Source of the DNA: Aeribacillus composti
GTDB taxonomy: Bacteria; Bacillota; Bacilli; Bacillales; Aeribacillaceae
Assembly (NCBI RefSeq): GCF_007827555.1
Contig: NZ_VISS01000002.1
Location: 147,620-211,619 of the forward strand
Reading direction: 5' to 3'
Length of the DNA: 64,000 bases
Part shown: positions 39,414 through 49,645 of the stretch, in pieces
How positions within the stretch are numbered: position 1 is the stretch's first letter
Layout: every line of letters starts with the position of its first letter
Position numbers and translations under genes: made by a program
Notes under the pieces: generated by a model
What the model was told of the DNA's origin: nothing
The model's database searches: none
The model's input: the letters and a program-made list of their open reading frames with translations, nothing else

Positions 39414-40826
39414 ATGTCAAAACAGCAAATAGGTGTTATCGGATTAGCAGTAATGGGAAAAAATTTAGCATTGAATATTGAAAGCAGAGGCTACAGCGTT
39501 TCTGTCTACAACCGTTCTTCAGAAAAAACAGACGAAATGCTAAAAGAAGCAGCAGGAAAAAAAATCGTCGGAACGTATAGTATAGAGGAATTTGTCAATT
39601 CTCTTGAAAAGCCTCGAAAAATTTTACTAATGGTTAAAGCGGGTGCTGCGACTGATGCAACTATTGAACAGCTTCTTCCATATCTCGATGAAGGAGATAT
39701 TTTAATTGACGGCGGAAATACATATTATAAAGATACTCAACGCCGCAGCAAACAGCTCGCTGAACGCGGCATCCATTTTATTGGCACAGGGGTTTCCGGC
39801 GGGGAAGAAGGAGCTTTAAAAGGCCCTTCCATCATGCCGGGAGGACAAAAAGAGGCTCATGAGCTTGTGCGTCCAATTTTTGAAGCGATCGCCGCTAAGG
39901 TAAATGGTGAGCCGTGCACCACCTACATTGGTCCAGATGGAGCAGGACATTACGTAAAAATGGTGCATAACGGCATTGAATACGGAGATATGCAATTAAT
40001 TTCCGAAGCTTACTTCATTTTAAAACATGTTCTTGGGTTAAATGCTCAAGAGCTTCATGAAGTGTTTGCTGAATGGAATAAAGGAGAGCTCGACAGCTAT
40101 TTAATTGAAATTACAGCAGATATTTTCACAAAAATCGATGAAGAAACAGGAAAACCGCTTGTCGATGTCATTCTTGACACCGCCGGGCAAAAAGGAACAG
40201 GAAAATGGACAAGCCAAGACGCGCTCGATTTAGGAATCCCTCTTCCGATCATTACTGAATCAGTATTTGCCCGTTTTATTTCCGCCATGAAGGAAGAGCG
40301 TGTTAAAGCAAGCAAACTGTTGAGCGGACCGAATGTACGGCCTTATGAAGGAAGCAAGGAAGAACTCATTGAAGCCGTTCGAAAAGCGCTGTACATGAGT
40401 AAAATTTGTTCTTATGCTCAAGGGTTTGCGCAAATGAAAGCAGCAAGCGAAGAATATAATTGGAATTTAAAATACGGCGATATTGCCATGATCTTCCGCG
40501 GCGGCTGCATCATCCGCGCAGCGTTTTTGCAAAAAATCAAAGACGCTTACGATCGCGACCCTGATCTTCCAAACCTACTGTTGGACCCTTATTTTAAAGA
40601 AATTGTTGAAAGCTATCAGGGAGCTTTACGACAAGTTATTGCGATTGCCATCGAAAGAGGAATTCCAGTGCCGTGCTTCTCTGCCGCTCTTGCTTATTAT
40701 GACAGCTACCGCACTGAAACATTGCCGGCAAACTTAATTCAAGCACAGCGCGATTATTTCGGCGCTCATACGTATCAGCGTGTTGACAAAGAAGGCATCT
40801 TCCATACAGATTGGCTGAATAAATAA
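39414..40826 (+). CDS. gndA: 6-phosphogluconate dehydrogenase, NADP-dependent
   Basis: Oxidatively decarboxylates 6-phosphogluconate to ribulose 5-phosphate, producing NADPH. Standard 470-residue length: Rossmann motif [21 protein letters not shown], signature GVSGGEEGA and the substrate-binding [14 protein letters not shown]. Start ATG follows GAAAGGGACG. A strong terminator follows. The next gene in B. subtilis is zwf; here the accessory island intervenes. Confidence 0.97.
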   Translation: MSKQQIGVIGLAVMGKNLALNIESRGYSVSVYNRSSEKTDEMLKEAAGKKIVGTYSIEEFVNSLEKPRKILLMVKAGAATDATIEQLLPYLDEGDILIDGGNTYYKDTQRRSKQLAERGIHFIGTGVSGGEEGALKGPSIMPGGQKEAHELVRPIFEAIAAKVNGEPCTTYIGPDGAGHYVKMVHNGIEYGDMQLISEAYFILKHVLGLNAQELHEVFAEWNKGELDSYLIEITADIFTKIDEETGKPLVDVILDTAGQKGTGKWTSQDALDLGIPLPIITESVFARFISAMKEERVKASKLLSGPNVRPYEGSKEELIEAVRKALYMSKICSYAQGFAQMKAASEEYNWNLKYGDIAMIFRGGCIIRAAFLQKIKDAYDRDPDLPNLLLDPYFKEIVESYQGALRQVIAIAIERGIPVPCFSAALAYYDSYRTETLPANLIQAQRDYFGAHTYQRVDKEGIFHTDWLNK

Positions 40827-40830
40827 CGAT

Positions 40831-40861
40831 AAAAAGCATCGGTTTTAACCGATGCTTTTTC
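40831..40861 (+). terminator. Terminator after gndA
   Basis: AAAAAGCATCGG TTTTAA CCGATGCTTTTT, a near-perfect stem with A and T flanks. Confidence 0.9.
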
Positions 40862-41035
40862 ATTTCGCCATGATTTTCCTTTCTCGTGAGCACCGTTCTG
40901 CTATTTTTCATTTTGAAAAAGAAAAATACAAAATTTTTCTTGATAAAAAGTTCGAATCAACAATGGGATTATGTTGTCTCCTCTTTAAATATAGAGGGAA
41001 ATGTTAAAAATTAACATAAAGTAGGGTTGAAAAAG

Positions 41036-41707
41036 ATGATTCAAGTTGCGGATTTAAAAAAGTCGTATCTGGCGAAAATGGAAATATTAAAAGGAGTTCA
41101 ATTTACATTAGAACCAAATAATATCTATTGTCTATTAGGGAGGAATGGTGCGGGAAAAACGACATTGATGAAAATTTTGTCCGGCATTCTAGCTTATGAT
41201 TCCGGCACGATTATAATAAAAGATAACAAAAAGCTTAATGAGCTTGTTCATTATGTTTCAGAGAAGCCAATTTTTCTAGATTTTTTATCTGGCTTTGACA
41301 ACTTAGATTTTATTCAAAAAATCTATCATTTGAATATGTCGAAAGATGAATTGGAAAGGTTTTGTGAAGAACAAGGAATTCAGTCGTTTATCCACGAACT
41401 GGTCATCAATTATTCGCATGGAATGAAGCACCAGCTGGCTTTAGCCGTTGCTTTTTTAATAAAACCGAAGGTATTGCTGTTGGATGAGCCGCTAGTATCT
41501 TTAGACCCGATTAACATTGCTGAAACTTATAAGAAGCTCGTTTCTTATGCCAGAAGGGGAAATATTGTTCTTCTTTCCACGCATATGATCCCGATCGCCC
41601 ATAAATTGGCCGATGAAATATTATTGCTGAAAAACGGGAAAATTCATCAAGTTGCCAATCAATACAGCGAAAGCGAATTGGAAGATTATGTGTTAAATCA
41701 AATATAA
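41036..41707 (+). CDS. Orphan ABC transporter ATP-binding protein
   Basis: A 223-residue nucleotide-binding subunit with Walker A GRNGAGKTTL, Q-loop, signature YSHGMKHQLALA (SHGMK in place of canonical LSGGQ), Walker B VLLLDEPLVSLDP and a switch His in STHMIPIA. It resembles export-type ATPases of the YtrB/BcrA kind. No permease gene accompanies it; the following 190 bases hold no intact gene. ATG 41036 lies nine bases after GTAGGG; TTG 41027 is the alternative. Function unknown. Confidence 0.85.
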   Translation: MIQVADLKKSYLAKMEILKGVQFTLEPNNIYCLLGRNGAGKTTLMKILSGILAYDSGTIIIKDNKKLNELVHYVSEKPIFLDFLSGFDNLDFIQKIYHLNMSKDELERFCEEQGIQSFIHELVINYSHGMKHQLALAVAFLIKPKVLLLDEPLVSLDPINIAETYKKLVSYARRGNIVLLSTHMIPIAHKLADEILLLKNGKIHQVANQYSESELEDYVLNQI

Positions 41708-41880
41708 TAATATTTTTGCTAGATGCTTCAGCCATTTCAAAATCGATGCCGTTAATTATGCTGTCGTGCTTAAAACATCAATTATTGTCAAGACCGAAAA
41801 AATCACCGATTTATCATTCTCCAGAAAGATCTCATTGATCCTTTTATTGGGAGCCTCTTTTCCCGTAATCGACAGCTTCA

Positions 41881-41910
41881 AAAGGGCTGAACGTTGCAGC
41901 CCTAATTGTT
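41881..41910. terminator. Terminator at the end of the DUF2515/CBO0543 unit
   Basis: GGGCTG AACGTTG CAGCCCT; on the minus strand it is followed by TTTTG, right after the membrane-protein stop, and it may also serve the orphan ABC gene. Confidence 0.6.
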
Positions 41911-42369
41911 TTGGGGAGAATTCACCAGTATGCTGTAAAATCTCCATATAATTATAAAGAAAAGGATATATCCAAAAAAAGAATAGAAATGATTCCAATC
42001 AGAAGAATGGATAAACACGCCCGCTCGTTCAGCCGCTTGTTCAAAAATGCAGGCTAAAATACCAATTAAGCAAAGTAGGATTGGGCGAACAAAAGGACGG
42101 ATTTTATGCATGACGATTAAAAATGAGGCGGTGATAATAGGTAGAATGACGAGCGTAAACAAGATGTTAATAGAGAAGATTTTCGGGAACAATCGTTTTG
42201 GAAAGGCGTAAAATCTGCATTCAACAAAAATCAAATCTAAGTATGTTCCAAGTAAAGAGGCAAAAAGTGTTGCAGCAAGTAAAGCAATATTATTCCTTTC
42301 TAAGAAAAATTGCTTTTTTCGCCATGATGGTAAGTTCAATTTTTTCGATTGTTTTACAATAATCTTCAT
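41902..42369 (-). CDS. CBO0543-like small membrane protein
   Basis: A 155-residue protein with four to five hydrophobic segments. The segment RLFPKIFSINILFTLVILP and a Trp-rich C-terminal part ending IIIWRFYSILV resemble the CBO0543 family of Firmicutes, whose function is unknown. The start ATG at 42369 follows AGGCGGGGATATTT, and the gene overlaps the end of the DUF2515 gene by 80 bases, implying joint transcription. A fragment of a similar gene lies at about 53560-53655. Confidence 0.6.
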   Translation of the reverse strand: MKIIVKQSKKLNLPSWRKKQFFLERNNIALLAATLFASLLGTYLDLIFVECRFYAFPKRLFPKIFSINILFTLVILPIITASFLIVMHKIRPFVRPILLCLIGILACIFEQAAERAGVFIHSSDWNHFYSFFGYILFFIIIWRFYSILVNSPQNN

Positions 42370-43442
42370 AAATATCCCCGCCTGAAAATGTTTCTTCTTT
42401 TAAATAGTGGATGACCTTCCAATCATGGAACCAATCTCCACTGTCCGCGTCTTCGTGTTTGATATTTCCCCAAGCGAATTTTAATTGAGGGCTGTAAATG
42501 CGCGGCTCTCCTTTTTTCAACTCGCACTTTTTTGTCCTTCGTTTATAGATTGTGCCTGGCAATGATTCTTTCACATGATGAAAGAGGTGCCCCCAGTAAT
42601 CTGCTCTCGAACCTGTATGCTTATTTTTTTTGGCCCAACGCAGCACTCCTTGTAAAACGTTCTCTTGGTGAAAAAGCAAAGAATATAAACGTTTACCTAA
42701 CATAATTCGTTCATGAAGCGATGCAAAATGCTGCAGTGTCGCTCCGATTAAAGCAGGCTTTGTTTCATTTTCAACATACGGAAAGATGATGTGATTAAAT
42801 CGCAAAAAATCATAAAGCTTGAAACCAATCGTGTTTAATACGGTCTTTTGAAAATGATGATTTTGAATAACATGTTTTTCTAAATAGTTTTGTTCATTGA
42901 TGACCGTTGCGATTGCCAGTAGATAATAGTTTCTGTTTTCCCAATAGTGATTCCAGATTGTTTCCATAAATGTTGATACGTTTAAATAGGGGAGGAGGTA
43001 AAATAAGTTTCGTTTCATGCGCAAGCTGTGGTGATAAAGTAAAAATTGCGGGAATACATCTTGAAAGATTAACCAATTTCCACGTTCTAAAAATAAAAAG
43101 TAGTTTTTTTGCTCCTTTTCTGATATTAGCCTTGTTAACAAGTCTCCTTTTAAATCTGTCATATGCCATCCTCCATTCCGGGAAACCATATGTCCTAAGA
43201 GCGCCCAATGGATGTCTGGATGCCTGATATAAAAATTTTAAATATGCAGCTGTTCTAGTTACGTTGTTAGCGTTGAGTGTATTTGTCACGTTCACAATGG
43301 AATCAATGATGTTTTGTTCCCATGTTTGTAATGGAGGCATAGGCTGATTTACGTTACATTTCATTTTTTCGACGAGATCTTCCTTAATTTTCAAAAGCTG
43401 TTGATCGATCAATTTATTGTTGTTCAACCATGGAAAGACCAT
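42290..43442 (-). pseudogene. DUF2515 (YppC-like) protein, frameshifted
   Basis: Two overlapping minus-strand frames together form one DUF2515 protein of about 383 residues. The first (from ATG 43442 behind GGGAGGAAT) runs through NNVTRTAAYLKF; the second continues as FYIRHPDIHWALLGHMVSRNGGW and MTDLKGDLLTRL. The switch is near 43231-43242, in a TTTAAAATTTTT run where one extra base explains the shift. YppC function is unknown. Rest of the protein appears intact, so this may be recent inactivation or a sequencing error. Divergent from the cyclase gene. Confidence 0.78.
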
Positions 43443-43532
43443 CCTATTCCTCCCTCATCGAATAGCTTCCATAAAAGCTGAATATGTATAAGAATAAGCT
43501 AAAACTTACTACATGAAGTGGTGGTGAATAGG

Positions 43533-45394
43533 ATGAAACAACGAATTGAAGCTGAAATCAATCGATTGGCGGAATTCATCCTAAAGAGGAAAAATTTTGA
43601 CGGTGCTTGGGATTTCCCATTTGAAACGGGTATTGCCACAGATTGTTATATGATTATCTTATTACGAACATTGGAAATTCATGATGAACAATTCATTCAA
43701 TCACTCGTTGACAGGATATTAAGTAAACAGGAGAAAAACGGAGCATGGAAGCTGTTTTACGATGAAGAGAAGGGAAATCTATCCACAACAGTTGAAGCAT
43801 ACTATGCTTTACTTTATTCGGGATTCATCGATCAAAACAATACAAACATGCGACTAGCTAGGAAGTTTATCATAAACTATGGTGGCATTGGAAAAGTAAA
43901 TATGTTTACGAAAGTCATGCTTGCTTTAACGGACCAAATCAAATGGCCTAAATCCTTTCATCTGCCGATCGAATTCATTTTATTTCCGACTACTTTTCCT
44001 GTAAATTTTTTTGACTTTTCCGTTTATGCAAGAGCCAATTTAATACCAATATTGATTGCTGCTGATCGCAAGTTTAGTATAAAGACAAAGCATACTCCTG
44101 ACTTATCAGACTTATATGTTCATAGAAATGAAGACCTTTGGGACTTGGGCTCTTCTGAATGGCGTTCTTTTTTTTCGTTTATATATGACGGCATGAAACA
44201 ATTAGTAGGTATTCCTTTTGAGCTTCATCGATTGGCATTACATCGAGCAGAACAATATATGTTAAATCGAATTGAACAAGATGGTACCTTTTATAGCTAC
44301 TTTAGTTCAACATTTTTAATGATTTTTGCTCTGATGGCTCTAGGATATTCGAAAAAGCATCCAGTTATTGTTCGGGCTGTTCAAGGGCTAAAGTCAATGA
44401 AGACAACAATAGATGGACACACTCATATTCAATACACGACGGCAACTGTTTGGAATACGGCATTATTAAGCTATTCATTACAAGAAGCTGGTGTACCATC
44501 TGCGTCAGCTTCTATTCAAAGAGCAAATCAATATTTGCTTTCTCGCCAGCACTATCTATATGGTGATTGGGCTGTTCATAATCCGTATCAAATACCGGGG
44601 GGATGGGGATTTTCAAATATTAATACGATGAATCCGGATATTGATGATACAACAGCGGCTTTACGCGCGTTGCGAAAAGAAGCATTAAATAATCGCTCCT
44701 TTTGGGATCGAGGAATGAAATGGCTCCTGTCTATGCAAAACGATGATGGAGGCTGGGGATCGTTCGAAAAAAATGTCAATAATTCATCGCTATCTTGGCT
44801 TCCGATAGAAGGCGGGGAAAAATGCTTCTTGACCCATCAACGCCTGATTTAACGGGAAGAACGTTGGAGTTTTTAGGTAATTTTACACGATCAAGCTACA
44901 ATCAAACGTTTATAAAGCAAGGGGTAAAGTGGCTTTTAAAAAATCAACGAAGCGATGGTTCTTGGTATGGACGATGGGGAATTTGTTATATTTATGGATC
45001 ATGGTGTGCATTAACAGGCTTAATCGCAGTAAAGGTGAGAAGAGATCACCCTGCCGTACGAAAGGCTGTGAAATGGTTATACTCCATTCAAAATGACGAT
45101 GGGGGCTGGGGAGAGTCTTGTAAAAGTGATATACAGAAAAAATTTATCCCTTTACCAGCTAGCACTAGAGTGCATACCGCATGGGCATTAGACGCTTTGG
45201 TAGCGACAGAAGAAACGGTTACACCACAAATGAATCAAGCAGTGAACTATTTATTAAATTCAAAAGATGAAAATTCATGGACAATCACATACCCAAAAGG
45301 TCAAGGCTTACCTGGCGGATTTTACAATCATTATCCAAGCTATGAATATATTTTTCCTTTGCTGGCATTGGCTCATTTTGTAAAGAAATGGTGA
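43533..45394 (+). pseudogene. sqhC: Squalene-hopene / sesquarterpene-type cyclase, frameshifted
   Basis: Two frames (43533-44852 and about 44795-45394) join into a class II terpene cyclase of about 620 residues related to B. subtilis SqhC, which cyclises long C35 isoprenoids or squalene. The DXDD acid motif (Asp369-Ile-Asp-Asp372) and several QW repeats (QNDDGGWG occurs twice, also QRSDGSWYGRW) are intact. The break is in the A5 run at 44818-44822: one missing A moves GGEK into another frame before MLLDPSTPDLTGR. ATG 43533 is preferred to the upstream GTGs. If the base is real, the C-terminal third is lost and the enzyme would be dead. Confidence 0.83.
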
Positions 45395-45738
45395 TTAGAG
45401 GATGGAAATTTGTACGCAAAAAGCTACGGCCGTAACATTTTTGATAATTAATTTTTAACCTTTTTACCGAAAAATAGTAGAACGATGTTTCAATGGAAAG
45501 CTATCCTCATTTAAAGTGAAATTCGCGAGACTCCTAAAGGGAAAAAGCGATCAGTGTAAGACAAAAGCTATGAATTATTTCCCTATGAGGAGTCATACAT
45601 GAGAAATTTATGAAAAATAAAAAGGAAATCGCACTAGTTTATAATAATATTAATAGATAGAAGGCTTGTAGATTATCAAAATATTTAATGGGATTAACTG
45701 TAAACGGTTACAATTTATTTGAGCTAAAGGTGAAATAT
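45395..45738 (+). promoter_or_regulatory. Control region of the sugar-sensing operon
   Basis: A 344-base AT-rich gap with no gene. It contains a palindrome TACGGCCGTA near 45428, a TATAAT at 45640-45645 without a good -35, and the cre-like site described separately. A promoter needing an activator is possible. Confidence 0.4.
45699..45712 (+). promoter_or_regulatory. Catabolite-responsive element (cre) for CcpA
   Basis: TGTAAACGGTTACA fits the 14-base cre consensus TGnnAnCGnTnnCA at every defined base and is nearly palindromic. It lies 26 bases before the start codon of the membrane-anchored sugar-binding gene, so CcpA would block transcription when preferred sugars are present. Confidence 0.75.
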
Positions 45739-46725
45739 ATGTCAAACAAAAGATGGACATTAACTTTTTTATTCTTAATTATTTTGTTTCTATATGTTTT
45801 TATTCAATTTATATGGACGTCAAAGCAGATGGAAGAGACAGTGGAAGCTCTTGACAAAAGGGTTTCCCTACATGAAGAACCTCCGCATTTTATTCTTATT
45901 GCTCAAGAATTCGATAATCCATACTGGCGGAAAGTAGAAAAAGGTGCTCAGGATGCTGCAAAAAAGTTTCAAGTAGAAGTTGAATATGTCGCTCCGTTAC
46001 GAACAAGTATTGAAGAACAGATTAAGCTATTAGAAAAAGCAATTGCTTCTAAAGTAGATGGAATCATTGTTCAAAGTTTGGATGAAGAAACATTTACTCC
46101 CATCATTAATAAAGCAATATCAAAAAATATTCCAATTATCACAATTGATACAGATGCTAAAGCGAGCCGTCGTCTTTCCTATATAGGGACAGACAATTTT
46201 GCAGCTGGTCAATTGCTTGGGAAAACCGTGGTAGATATGACAACAGGGCAGCATAAAATTGGGGTTATTATTGGGAGTGAATCATCTGACAATCAACAGG
46301 AGCGGCTAGATGGTTTTTTGTCAGTTATTAAACAACATCCAAGGTTAGAAGTAGTGGAAGTCCAAGCATCCAATATTTCAAGAATACAAGCGTCCATTCA
46401 AGCTGATATTATGTTAAGAAAATATCCCGATATTTCAGTGATGGTTGGGACAAGTGCTTTAGATGCTATTGGTATGACAGTGGCTGTGAAAAATTTGCAA
46501 CGATCCGATATTCAAATTTTTGGATTTGATGACGTCGAAGAAACATTATTGGCAATAAAAAAAGGAGAGATTACAGCGACCATCATTCAAAAACCATATG
46601 AAATGGGTTTTATTGCTGTTCAATTAATGTCCAAGCATTTGCAAGGACAACCTATTCCAAACGTATATTTTACTTCAAGCAAAAAAGTAGATGCATCAAA
46701 CGTACAAATGGAGGTAACACCGTGA
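45739..46725 (+). CDS. Membrane-anchored sugar-binding sensor protein (XylFII/AraP-like)
   Basis: A 328-residue periplasmic-binding-protein-fold protein (type 1, LacI-like) with an uncleaved N-terminal membrane anchor (about residues 6-27) and no lipobox. The binding domain (FILIAQEFDNPYWRKVEKGA...TIDTDA) is followed by NDxQ-like regions. This is the layout of XylFII of Clostridium and AraP of Geobacillus, which sense xylose or arabinose and activate a cognate kinase. ATG 45739 behind AAAGGTGAAATAT is preferred to 45688. It overlaps the kinase gene by four bases. Confidence 0.82.
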   Translation: MSNKRWTLTFLFLIILFLYVFIQFIWTSKQMEETVEALDKRVSLHEEPPHFILIAQEFDNPYWRKVEKGAQDAAKKFQVEVEYVAPLRTSIEEQIKLLEKAIASKVDGIIVQSLDEETFTPIINKAISKNIPIITIDTDAKASRRLSYIGTDNFAAGQLLGKTVVDMTTGQHKIGVIIGSESSDNQQERLDGFLSVIKQHPRLEVVEVQASNISRIQASIQADIMLRKYPDISVMVGTSALDAIGMTVAVKNLQRSDIQIFGFDDVEETLLAIKKGEITATIIQKPYEMGFIAVQLMSKHLQGQPIPNVYFTSSKKVDASNVQMEVTP

Positions 46726-48155
46726 ATATACGGACAAAATTGTTTATCTTTATTCCATTGCTCGTCATTTTACTCAATACTATAGCATTTTTTATTTTTG
46801 ATAGTGGAAAAAAAGTTCAAAAGAGCTATGACTTCATGGTCCATCGTATTTACTTATACAAACAAATTTCCAATGAAACTCAAGAAAATCTTCGCTATTT
46901 AAGTAGCTATCTCATATATCAAGACAAAGAAAATCTTAACTTGCTAATTAAACATAAAGCTAATTTAGAAGCTCTGCAAAATAATTTAAGCAACAATTCG
47001 GCCAGTAATGCTTTAGTAGTTGATAATTACAAAAATATGATCAATACTTTTCTCCAACTGGAAGAAGCTATTTTAACAAACTTAAAAGAAAAAAAATTTC
47101 TGGATCAAGCTGATCAATTCAAAGAAATAGAAAGAGTTGCTTCTTTCATTCGGGAGGATAGCCAACAACTAGTAGACATGGAATTGAGTGAATACCAGCC
47201 TGTGTATAATAGTATGTTGGCAATTAACGAAAATATGAATAAATGGGGAGGAAGTTTGTTTATTGTAACCACAGCATTAAGTATCGTATTTGCTATCTGG
47301 CTGTCTCGAAGTATCGTCATTCCCATTCAGCAGCTTGTTCAAACAGCTAAACAAGTCGCTGCGGGAGACTTAAATACGAACGTGCCGATATACCAGCCAA
47401 ATGATGAGGTTGGGGTACTAGGAAAAGTGTTTAATCAGATGATTGAAAATTTACGAAAATTAATCTCTAAAAATATGGAAATACTAGAAAAAGAAAAATT
47501 AATGAGAGAATTAGAGTTAAAAGCACTTCAAAGTCAAATTAACCCGCACTTTTTATTTAACACATTAAATGTGATCTCAAAGCTTGCATATATTGAAGGA
47601 GCTGAAAAAACGAGTGAACTAACCATTTCTACTTCCAATTTATTACGATATAATTTGCGGAAATTAAACGAACCTGTCATGCTGCGTGAAGAAATTGAAA
47701 ATGCAAAAGAGTATTTTGCCATACAAAAAGCACGATTTCGTGACCGTATTTCATTTCAAATGGAGATTGATAATCATTGTTTAGACCAATCAATACCTGC
47801 ACTTACGATTCAGCCTTTGCTTGAAAATGCTTTTGTTCACGGGATCGAATCAATGGAATCAGGAGCTGTTATTGAGTTAAGCGTCAAAGAAAAAGAAGGA
47901 AGAGTGTTGGTGAAAATTTCGGATAATGGTGTAGGGATGGATGAAAAGATTGTGAAAACAATACTCGAGTCACCATCTTTTTCAATTAAAAAATCAACAG
48001 GACATTCAACAGGATTAGGAATGGAAAATGTGTTTCGACGTTTGCGATTATTTTACCAAGTACATGATATCGTGGATATTAAAAGCAAGCAAGGTCGCGG
48101 CACCACGATTTTGTTGTCATTACCAAGAGTAAGGGGGGAAAAGATGCATGTATAA
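46722..48155 (+). CDS. Sensor histidine kinase, LytS/YesM type
   Basis: A 477-residue membrane kinase: spans at about 7-25 and 180-202, an extracytoplasmic helical domain between them, HAMP (about 200-255), a His_kinase domain with the phospho-acceptor His276 in QINPHFLFNTL, and a HATPase domain (NAFVHGIESM, DNGVGMD). It is the second member of the three-part sensor. The start is GTG behind GGAGGTAACACC. It overlaps the response regulator by eight bases. Confidence 0.9.
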   Translation: MNIRTKLFIFIPLLVILLNTIAFFIFDSGKKVQKSYDFMVHRIYLYKQISNETQENLRYLSSYLIYQDKENLNLLIKHKANLEALQNNLSNNSASNALVVDNYKNMINTFLQLEEAILTNLKEKKFLDQADQFKEIERVASFIREDSQQLVDMELSEYQPVYNSMLAINENMNKWGGSLFIVTTALSIVFAIWLSRSIVIPIQQLVQTAKQVAAGDLNTNVPIYQPNDEVGVLGKVFNQMIENLRKLISKNMEILEKEKLMRELELKALQSQINPHFLFNTLNVISKLAYIEGAEKTSELTISTSNLLRYNLRKLNEPVMLREEIENAKEYFAIQKARFRDRISFQMEIDNHCLDQSIPALTIQPLLENAFVHGIESMESGAVIELSVKEKEGRVLVKISDNGVGMDEKIVKTILESPSFSIKKSTGHSTGLGMENVFRRLRLFYQVHDIVDIKSKQGRGTTILLSLPRVRGEKMHV

Positions 48156-49422
48156 ACTTCTCATTGCAGATGATGAACCTCTAGAGCGTGAAGGGTTAGA
48201 ATTGATGATTCAAAAATGTTTGCCCAATCAATTTCAAATTTTTCATGCTGAAAATGGCCGATTGGCGATACAACAGATGGAAAAGCATCAGCCGGAAATT
48301 ATATTTATGGATTTAAAAATGCCTGGTATTCAAGGACTGGAGGCGATTGAAGAAATAAAAAAACAAAATCCTAAGATTAAAATCATTATATTAACTGCAT
48401 TTGATTATTTTTCCTATGCAAAAGAAGCCATTGAACTCGGTGTGAATGATTATATTTTAAAACCGGCTAAAAAAGAGAAAATTGTCTCTGTGTTGAAAAA
48501 ATGTATATCAGAATTAGAAGAAGAATTGCAAAATCGTGAGAAGGAACTGAAAATGAAAGAAAAGCTGGGACACCTTTTTTCAATTAGTGAATCCGAATGT
48601 GCCCTAATGATTATGATGGATGCAGTATCAGAAACAGACGTGGATGAATTGCTTTCTCTGTTAAAAATCCCTCACCGAACTAGCGTAGCCTTAGTCATTG
48701 AATTTTCCGATATAAAGATGGAAGAGAAACAAGATTTATACCAAATTGTCAAAAGGTATATGAAAAATAAACAAGAGTGTTTATGCAGTCCTTTAATCGA
48801 TCATCGTATGACGATATTTTCTTTTCCTTCCGATCAGGATATGACGAGAAATCAATGGATTACTCTTTCCATGAAATGGTTGAAGGAAATCGAAAAACGA
48901 ACAAACAAAAAAATTAAAATAGGAATTGGTACCTTACAAAAGGATATTCAAGGCTTTAAAAAGTCGTATCAAGAAGCTCTTCTGGCTGTAACATCTCAAC
49001 CGTATTTTGGACGGGTAAAACATATTTCAGAAGTAGAGGCTGCACAAGATTCAGACAAGAAAGAAAAGAATCGAGCTTTACTAAATTCAGAGAATACGAA
49101 GGGACTAGATATAGCACTTCAATTTATTTCTGATCATTTTCACGAAGATATTACACTAGAGGAAGTCGCTCAATTGATGAATTTTCATCCACACTATTTT
49201 AGTAAACGATTTAAACAGGAAACGGGCCAAACGTTCTCTGATTTTTTAACACATATGCGTATTGAAAAAGCGAAAGAACTGATGAAACAATACCATCTTA
49301 ACGTAAAAGAAATCTCTTATTATGTTGGTTATAACGATCCTAACTATTTTAGTCGAGTTTTTAAAAAAGTTACGAAAATGACGCCAAAAGAGTATCGAAA
49401 CCAACTGCAGAAAAATAAATGA
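48148..49422 (+). CDS. AraC-type response regulator, YesN family
   Basis: A 424-residue regulator with a receiver domain (Asp55 in IIFMDLKMPG), a central linker region of about 180 residues and a C-terminal AraC-type DNA-binding domain (ITLEEVAQLMNFHPHYFSKRFKQ ends about residue 345; second helix-turn-helix follows VKEISYYVGYNDPNYFSRVFKK). It likely activates the adjacent transporter genes, as in XylFII-LytS-YesN systems. Start ATG at 48148 overlaps the kinase end. A terminator follows. Confidence 0.92.
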   Translation: MYKLLIADDEPLEREGLELMIQKCLPNQFQIFHAENGRLAIQQMEKHQPEIIFMDLKMPGIQGLEAIEEIKKQNPKIKIIILTAFDYFSYAKEAIELGVNDYILKPAKKEKIVSVLKKCISELEEELQNREKELKMKEKLGHLFSISESECALMIMMDAVSETDVDELLSLLKIPHRTSVALVIEFSDIKMEEKQDLYQIVKRYMKNKQECLCSPLIDHRMTIFSFPSDQDMTRNQWITLSMKWLKEIEKRTNKKIKIGIGTLQKDIQGFKKSYQEALLAVTSQPYFGRVKHISEVEAAQDSDKKEKNRALLNSENTKGLDIALQFISDHFHEDITLEEVAQLMNFHPHYFSKRFKQETGQTFSDFLTHMRIEKAKELMKQYHLNVKEISYYVGYNDPNYFSRVFKKVTKMTPKEYRNQLQKNK

Positions 49423-49428
49423 TAAATT

Positions 49429-49472
49429 CGATCACTTCTCCTATACGTGCAGGAGGGGTGATCTTTTTTTTT
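49429..49472 (+). terminator. Terminator after the YesN-type regulator
   Basis: GATCACTTCTCC and GGAGGGGTGATC flank a ten-base loop and are followed by nine T. Confidence 0.88.
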
Positions 49473-49481
49473 AGCACTTTT

Positions 49482-49592
49482 TTGACAAATATTAAAAGAA
49501 TCCTATTTTGATAGTCGGTCAAATTTTTACAGGTGAAAAATGTCTCTTTATAAGTCGAAAAAGTGAAGGAAATAAGAAAGAAATCGTTTTCA
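49482..49592 (+). promoter_or_regulatory. xylFGH promoter with a cre-like site
   Basis: TTGACA (49482-49487) and TATTTT (49504-49509) are 16 bases apart. Downstream, AGAAATCGTTTTCA at 49579-49592 differs from the CcpA cre consensus mainly in its first base. The weak -10 would suit activation by the YesN-type regulator. Activator sites cannot be named. Confidence 0.5.
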
Positions 49593-49645
49593 TATGCGTG
49601 ATAGGCTTAAAAATGAAAGCGTAAACATTACGAGGGGGGTTTCAA

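Noticed and set aside
45426..45437. Palindrome TACGGCCGTA as an operator or terminator
   Set aside because: Only ten bases long, without T tail or second copy, so it may be chance.
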